From an uncultured Porphyromonadaceae bacterium (lineage in GTDB: Bacteria > Bacteroidota > Bacteroidia > Bacteroidales > Muribaculaceae): a stretch of DNA of 11,555 bases. Below the pieces are notes generated by a model. That model was not told where the DNA came from. It was given only the letters and a program-made list of their open reading frames with translations, and did no database searches. The DNA lies in the NCBI GenBank assembly GCA_900546835.1, contig UREH01000068.1:1-11555 (forward strand), in the 5' to 3' direction. Below are positions 7,884-11,555 of the stretch, one piece after another. Numbering within the stretch: position 1 is the first letter of the stretch; each line of letters opens with the position of its first letter. Made by a program: the position numbers and the translations under genes.

Positions 7884-7891
7884 TAACTTTG
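7884..7891 (+). promoter_or_regulatory. Candidate -7 box for acpP
   Basis: TAACTTTG exactly matches the Bacteroidetes -7 consensus TAnnTTTG. Transcription would start near 7898 and give an 80-nt AT-rich leader before acpP. TTTG at 7869-7872 is too close (11 bases) to serve as a standard -33 box, so the upstream half is unresolved. Confidence 0.5.
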
Positions 7892-7977
7892 CGCCGTGAA
7901 TTGTGGGAAAGCACCTTTTTTATGTGTCTGCAATCCACTCCCTAACACGAATATTCATAACAATAAAACTTATTATC

Positions 7978-8214
7978 ATGTCTGACATCGCATCTCGTGT
8001 AAAAGCAATCATCGTTGACAAACTGGGCGTAGATGAGGCTCAAGTAACTCCCGCCGCCGCATTCACCACCGACCTTGGTGCTGACAGCCTCGACACCGTA
8101 GAGCTCATCATGGAGTTCGAAAAGGAATTCGGCATCACAATTCCCGACGACAAGGCTGAAGGTATCGCTACTGTTGGCGACGCTATCGCTTACATCGAAG
8201 AAGCTTCGAAATAA
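7978..8214 (+). CDS. acpP: Acyl carrier protein
   Basis: This 78-residue acidic protein carries the growing acyl chain of type II fatty acid synthesis on a phosphopantetheine arm. The attachment serine is S37 in [17 protein letters not shown], the defining ACP motif, and the four-helix pattern and length are typical. The frame is open for 25 codons upstream, but the family starts at [12 protein letters not shown], so ATG 7978 is chosen. Upstream is AT-rich with a -7 promoter match. Downstream, 36 bases after the stop, begins a terminator-like hairpin that precedes fabF. This arrangement could give more acpP than fabF transcript, in keeping with the high cellular demand for ACP. Confidence 0.97.
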   Translation: MSDIASRVKAIIVDKLGVDEAQVTPAAAFTTDLGADSLDTVELIMEFEKEFGITIPDDKAEGIATVGDAIAYIEEASK

Positions 8215-8250
8215 TCGGATTCCGCACATCGAAACCGATCACCCCGAATA

Positions 8251-8282
8251 GGCCCCGGTGCATTGCTTCCGGGGCTATTTTC
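8251..8282 (+). terminator. Intrinsic terminator-like hairpin between acpP and fabF
   Basis: GCCCCGG at 8252-8258 pairs perfectly with CCGGGGC at 8269-8275 (seven GC pairs, plus a G-T pair outside) around a 10-base loop. The hairpin is followed by TATTTTTC. The T-run is interrupted once, so termination may be partial. It lies inside what is normally an acpP-fabF transcription unit. Confidence 0.6.
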
Positions 8283-8371
8283 GGAAAATAAGGGTGCGCT
8301 TCCACAGACTGCGCCGCCCTCCCTTTCCCCAACCGCAGAGCAATCTGCACAGCCGCTATTTTTTGGTTAAT

Positions 8372-9637
8372 ATGGAACTTAAAAGAGTAGTAATCACAGG
8401 CCTCGGCGCCATCACTCCGCTCGGCAACGATGTGGAGACCACCTGGAAAAACGCCATCGACGGCGTGAGCGGTGCCGGCCCTATCACCCATTTCGACGCA
8501 TCGCTGTTCAAAACCCAATTCGCCTGCGAGGTCAAGGGTTTCGACGGCAACGAGCATTTCGACCGCAAAAAGCTGCGTCAGCTCGACCTTTATGCCCAAT
8601 ATGCCATGGTGGCTGCGCGTCAGGCCATAGCTGATTCCGGTCTTGAGAAAGAAGAGGACCTCAACCGCAACCGCGTCGGTGTAATCGTCGCCGCAGGCAT
8701 CGGCGGTCTTCACACTTTCGAAGAGGAGGCCGGAAATTATGCCATCAACGCCGCCAACGGCCCCAAATACAACCCCTTCTTCATCCCTAAGATGATTGCC
8801 GACATCGCTTCGGGACACATCTCGATGGACTATGGTTATCATGGCCCCAACTATGGTGTGGTTTCCGCCTGCGCTTCGTCGAACAACGCCATCATCGACG
8901 CATTCAACCTTATCCGTCTTGGCAAGGCCGACGCTATGGTGACCGGCGGTGCCGAGGCAGCCATCTTCCCTGCAGGAGTAGGCGGCTTCAATTCCATGCA
9001 CGCCCTCTCCACCCGCAACGACTCGCCTGCAACGGCTTCCCGCCCCTTCAGCAAGAGCCGCGACGGCTTCGTGATTGGAGAAGGCTCCGTTGTTCTCATC
9101 CTTGAGGAGCTCGAGCACGCTCTCGCCCGCGGTGCGAAAATCTACGCTGAGGTAGCAGGCGGCGGCATGAGCGCCGACGCATACCACCTCACCGCTACTC
9201 ATCCCGAAGGTCTGGGCGCCATCCTCTCGATGCAGAACGCCCTCGAAGATGCCGGAATGAAGCCCGAGGATATCGACTACATCAACGTACACGGCACATC
9301 GACTCCCGTAGGCGACATCTCCGAAATCAAGGCTATCGTGGAAGTGTTCGGCGATGCAGCACATAAGCTTAACATCAGCTCGACCAAATCGATGACGGGC
9401 CACCTGCTCGGTGCCACCGGCGCCCTCGAGGCAATGTTCTGCACCATGGCGCTCGTCGACGACATCGTTCCCCCCACCATCAACCACGAGGAGGGCGACG
9501 AGGACGAGGAAATCGACTATACCCTCAACTTCACTTTCAATAAAGCCGAGAAACGCCCCGTGCGTGCCGCTCTGAGCAACTCCTTCGGCTTCGGCGGCCA
9601 CAATGCCACCGTGATTCTCAAGAAGTACGAAAAGTAA
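8372..9637 (+). CDS. fabF: Beta-ketoacyl-ACP synthase II
   Basis: This 421-residue condensing enzyme extends acyl-ACP with malonyl-ACP in fatty acid elongation. The thiolase fold opens with MELKRVVITGLGAITPLG. The catalytic triad is visible as C167 in SACASSNNA, H307 in NVHGTSTPVGD and H344 in STKSMTGHLLGA (with the conserved K339). The glycine-rich NSFGFGGHNA sits at 403-412. Spacing and length match FabF rather than FabB or FabH. ATG 8372 is chosen because the family N-terminus begins exactly there. The 38 codons open upstream run through the terminator-like hairpin and are not conserved in character. An acidic insert, NHEEGDEDEEID, lies at about 371-382. The gene ends 59 bases before a strong terminator and is not followed by rnc. 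Confidence 0.97.
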   Translation: MELKRVVITGLGAITPLGNDVETTWKNAIDGVSGAGPITHFDASLFKTQFACEVKGFDGNEHFDRKKLRQLDLYAQYAMVAARQAIADSGLEKEEDLNRNRVGVIVAAGIGGLHTFEEEAGNYAINAANGPKYNPFFIPKMIADIASGHISMDYGYHGPNYGVVSACASSNNAIIDAFNLIRLGKADAMVTGGAEAAIFPAGVGGFNSMHALSTRNDSPATASRPFSKSRDGFVIGEGSVVLILEELEHALARGAKIYAEVAGGGMSADAYHLTATHPEGLGAILSMQNALEDAGMKPEDIDYINVHGTSTPVGDISEIKAIVEVFGDAAHKLNISSTKSMTGHLLGATGALEAMFCTMALVDDIVPPTINHEEGDEDEEIDYTLNFTFNKAEKRPVRAALSNSFGFGGHNATVILKKYEK

Positions 9638-9696
9638 TCAGACCGGCAGGACTGTTCGGCGGATTTCCGCCTGCCCGCTCCGACCGAAATGATGAT

Positions 9697-9733
9697 AAAA
9701 AGGCGATGCCTCGCAGGAGGCATCGCCTTTTTT
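9697..9733. terminator. Strong bidirectional intrinsic terminator
   Basis: A perfect 16-bp stem (9697-9712 with 9717-9732) encloses a GCAG loop. The core is GGCGATGCCTC/GAGGCATCGCC, flanked by an A-run on the left and a T-run on the right. It therefore works as a terminator in both directions, for fabF on the + strand and for the histidine kinase transcript on the - strand. Confidence 0.9.
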
Positions 9734-9782
9734 GTAGTATGTGACTTAATTTAATAAAGTGAAGAGGTGCTTCAGAATGATT

Positions 9783-9831
9783 CTACCGACCATCAACAAT
9801 TCAAGTACATCTCTTTGCGATGTACCGGTAG
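9783..9831. repeat. Compound inverted repeat (two nested perfect stems)
   Basis: The outer stem is CTACCG at 9783-9788 with CGGTAG at 9826-9831. The inner stem is GTACATC at 9805-9811 with GATGTAC at 9819-9825, with a seven-base loop. The two right-hand arms are adjacent, so the stems could stack, leaving a 16-base bulge on the left. There is no convincing T-run on either side. The function is unknown. Confidence 0.5.
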
Positions 9832-9842
9832 TCTGTCAGGGT

Positions 9843-9910
9843 ATTCGGTGGATCTGCACCCGGCTCTAGCATTTCGGTGATTCTGCGTGCTACACCTTAC
9901 ATTTGGGTGG
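9843..9910 (+). repeat. Three imperfect direct repeats at about 30-base spacing
   Basis: TTCGGTG occurs at 9844-9850 and 9873-9879, and a degenerate TTGGGTG at 9903-9909, each preceded by A or AT, at 29- and 30-base intervals. The first two also share the following bases (GGATCTGCAC versus ATTCTGCGTG). Multiple spaced internal repeats near a TG-starting terminus are typical of IS21-family ends. TGTCAGGG at 9834-9841 could be such a terminus. No transposase gene remains, so a decayed end is an inference. Regulator-binding repeats are the alternative. Confidence 0.4.
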
Positions 9911-9971
9911 GAGCCACACACCCCTCCCTACATTGTCGGGGATAATATCAGGAATGCCTGTTTGTCGCGGA

Positions 9972-11444
9972 TTATTTGGGGCGGCAGAGGGTAAAGATGA
10001 ATTCCAGACCGCCTCCACGACGGTTGCGCACGCTTACGCTCCCGCCCATGTTGTTGATGCTACTTTTCACGATAGGCAGTCCGAGTCCGGCTCCGCCGAC
10101 TTTGCGCGAGCGCCCCGTATCCACGCGGTAGAAACGGTCGAACAGATGCGGGATGTGTTCTTTCCCCACGCCCACACCGTTGTCGTAGAAGGAGAAAGTG
10201 TAGTAGCCTTCTGTCTTGTCCAGCAGAGAAATCCCTATTTCCGTGCCCTGTGAATAGGCTATAGAGTTCTTTGTAAGATTCTGCAGCACGGATGTAAGCA
10301 GGCCCTCGTTGCCGAGCACCATGATGTCGGGCGGCAGGTCGGTTTTAAGGTTAAATCCGTTGAGTATTCCCGATTGCTCCATCTCGTCGGCTATGGAGTA
10401 GACGAGCAGGCTGAAATCCACCTCCTTGATAGGAATTTTGCCTCCCGATTCCTCAAGACGCGTCATCGTGGAAAGGTCGTTGAGCATGGCCACGAGCCGC
10501 TCCACGTTGGCCTGAGTCTTTTCCAGGAAGCGTTTGCGGTCGGCTGCGGGCATATCTTCTTCCGTGAGCATCATCTCCACGTAGGCGCGTATGATTCCGA
10601 TGGGAGTCTTGAGCTCGTGGGAGATATTGTCGGTAAGAACGTGCTTCATTTTATTCTTTTCCTCCGTCACCTTGAGGGCGATTTCGTGCTCGTGCTCGCG
10701 GCGCATGTTGGCTTGCATGCGCGAATTGTAAATGGCCACGATCTGACGCGAAATCTCTCCTATTTCATCGGAGGGGAAATCTCCCATGGGAATGAAATCG
10801 CGGTCGGAGGCAGCACGCTTTGCAAAATCGTTAAGGAGGCTGACGTTCTTGGCCTGATGGGAGGTGGTGATGAAGGCAAGCACGGAGCCCAGCAGCCCGA
10901 TACCGATGAGAATCACCCAGAACATCGGCCCGATGGTAAGCTCCTCGGTGATGGCGCGCGATGGTGGCACGTAGGTGCGGATGTTTATGCGTCCGTCGGG
11001 CGACAGTCGGCTTGAGAAGAAAAACATTTTCCGCCCGTTGTCGCCCACCGATGTGTTGAGCACGCGGATTACCCGCGAGCTGTCGCCCAACACCACGCGG
11101 TCGTCTTCCGAAATATCCGACGGAATCCCCTCGCGGAGGTCTCCGGTGGCGTAAAGCAGCTGCTGGGTGCGGGTGTCGAATATCTGGATACTCATGTCGT
11201 TGAGATAAGTATCGGCCAGATAGCGGTGGATGAAGTTCAGGGCCGACTGGACGTCGCCATTGGTCTCATGGACGTCGACCACATAACCGTTGGCCAGGTC
11301 GATGCGTTCGATGATGCTCTCGGCGCGCAGTTCCTTTTCCTGATGGTATACGAACCACGCAAACGAAAGAATTGCAGCCCATATGCAGAGCACGGCGGTT
11401 ATGAACAGCCGGAACTGATAGCGGAATTTATGTTTCTGAGCCAT
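9972..11444 (-). CDS. Membrane sensor histidine kinase (HAMP, HisKA, HATPase_c)
   Basis: This is a 490-residue two-component sensor kinase. There is a transmembrane segment at about 12-33, a periplasmic sensing region of about 138 residues (34-171), a second transmembrane segment at about 172-192, and a HAMP-like linker to about 245. The HisKA dimerisation domain follows, with phospho-accepting H276 in NISHELKTPIG. The ATPase domain has the N box around N389-N393 (QNLTKNS), DNGVGVG at 421-427, the F box LFDRFYR at 434-440 and the G box GGAGLGLPIVK at 450-460. All residues needed for activity are visible. No recognisable response regulator lies downstream. Any partner would be upstream beyond the window or elsewhere. 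The periplasmic domain resembles nothing I can name, so the signal is unknown. The ATG at 11444 directly precedes a basic N-terminus and the first membrane helix, as expected. Confidence 0.94.
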   Translation of the reverse strand: MAQKHKFRYQFRLFITAVLCIWAAILSFAWFVYHQEKELRAESIIERIDLANGYVVDVHETNGDVQSALNFIHRYLADTYLNDMSIQIFDTRTQQLLYATGDLREGIPSDISEDDRVVLGDSSRVIRVLNTSVGDNGRKMFFFSSRLSPDGRINIRTYVPPSRAITEELTIGPMFWVILIGIGLLGSVLAFITTSHQAKNVSLLNDFAKRAASDRDFIPMGDFPSDEIGEISRQIVAIYNSRMQANMRREHEHEIALKVTEEKNKMKHVLTDNISHELKTPIGIIRAYVEMMLTEEDMPAADRKRFLEKTQANVERLVAMLNDLSTMTRLEESGGKIPIKEVDFSLLVYSIADEMEQSGILNGFNLKTDLPPDIMVLGNEGLLTSVLQNLTKNSIAYSQGTEIGISLLDKTEGYYTFSFYDNGVGVGKEHIPHLFDRFYRVDTGRSRKVGGAGLGLPIVKSSINNMGGSVSVRNRRGGGLEFIFTLCRPK

Positions 11445-11472
11445 GACGCATCAATTTGTTTAAGTAACTGGT

Positions 11473-11480
11473 CGAAATTA
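11473..11480 (-). promoter_or_regulatory. Weak candidate -7 box for the histidine kinase
   Basis: On the - strand this reads TAATTTCG, one base from the consensus TAnnTTTG, 28 bases before the start codon. The matching -33 box is poor. The kinase may instead be read from an upstream gene, because a frame on this strand (11478-11555) stays open to the window edge. Confidence 0.2.
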
Positions 11481-11534
11481 TTTTGATATTTCCGGGAGGA
11501 AAATTTTCAGGAGATTTTTCTCGATGAAGAAGGA

Positions 11535-11550
11535 GTGTAGATGTCTACAC
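11535..11550. repeat. 16-base palindrome upstream of the histidine kinase
   Basis: GTGTAGA at 11535-11541 and TCTACAC at 11544-11550 are perfect inverted arms around TG. It lies about 90 bases upstream of the kinase start and close to the window edge. It could be an operator half-site pair, a short hairpin, or part of an upstream gene. The sequence does not decide. Confidence 0.4.
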
Positions 11551-11555
11551 GACTG

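Larger units (their letters stand above)
9638..9971. other. 334-base gene-free region between fabF and the histidine kinase
   Basis: No supportable gene lies here. The stretch holds a small hairpin (GGCGG/CCGCC at 9658-9671), the strong terminator at 9697-9733, a TGAAG/CTTCA stem at 9760-9774, a compound inverted repeat at 9783-9831, and a set of three spaced repeats from 9843. After the terminator the base composition is less GC-rich than the flanking genes. A TACATTTG match to the -7 consensus on the + strand (9898-9905) has no matching -33 box and no gene to serve. Confidence 0.7.

Noticed and set aside
8183-9601. 472-codon open frame on the - strand opposite fabF and the acpP-fabF gap
   Set aside because: The + strand encodes an intact FabF with all catalytic residues. 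The antisense frame has no recognisable domain and arises from GC-rich codon bias.
9681-9689. GACCGAAAT, near-inverse of the ATTTCGGTG repeat, as a possible second IS end
   Set aside because: It is one short near-match with a mismatch in the core and no further repeats nearby. Chance is likely.
9898-9905. TACATTTG as a + strand promoter antisense to the histidine kinase
   Set aside because: The -7 match is exact, but there is no -33 box at suitable spacing and no gene downstream on that strand. It also overlaps the third spaced repeat.

Overview
The window looks like chromosomal DNA from a high-GC member of the Bacteroidales, possibly a Muribaculaceae-type gut bacterium. The evidence is the Bacteroidetes-type biosynthetic arginine decarboxylase, an Obg GTPase with a long acidic tail, start codons without clear Shine-Dalgarno sequences, and several matches to the Bacteroidetes -7 promoter box TAnnTTTG. 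The genus is an inference from gene content only. No tRNA, rRNA, CRISPR array, intact mobile element or phage gene was seen.

Layout. Bases 1-2488 hold the 3' end of a sugar operon on the + strand: a truncated NeuC/LegG-type hydrolysing 2-epimerase, a CMP-nonulosonate synthetase (LegF/NeuA type), and a CBS-domain sugar-1-phosphate nucleotidyltransferase (PtmE type). Together they point to a legionaminic acid-like nonulosonic (sialic-like) acid that would decorate a surface glycan. The condensing synthase and the rest of the pathway would lie upstream of the window. obgE (ribosome-assembly GTPase) follows on the same strand and converges on apbE (a flavin-transferase lipoprotein, - strand). apbE is divergent from speA (arginine decarboxylase, + strand), with a 255-base control region between them that carries candidate promoters for both. 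truA (tRNA pseudouridine synthase) follows speA closely. acpP and fabF form the fatty-acid pair, with a hairpin-plus-T-run between them that could act as a partial terminator. fabF ends at a strong bidirectional terminator. A 334-base gene-free stretch follows, with a compound inverted repeat and three approximately 30-bp-spaced repeats that may be a decayed IS21-type end. A sensor histidine kinase on the - strand closes the window, with a palindrome upstream of its start.

How the genes work together. The first three genes form one pathway. acpP and fabF act in one elongation cycle. The remaining genes are unrelated housekeeping functions. Nothing in the coding sequence is a clearly undescribed system. 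The less ordinary material is in the intergenic DNA: the speA leader, the phased repeats before acpP, the acpP/fabF attenuator candidate, and the repeat cluster between fabF and the histidine kinase.
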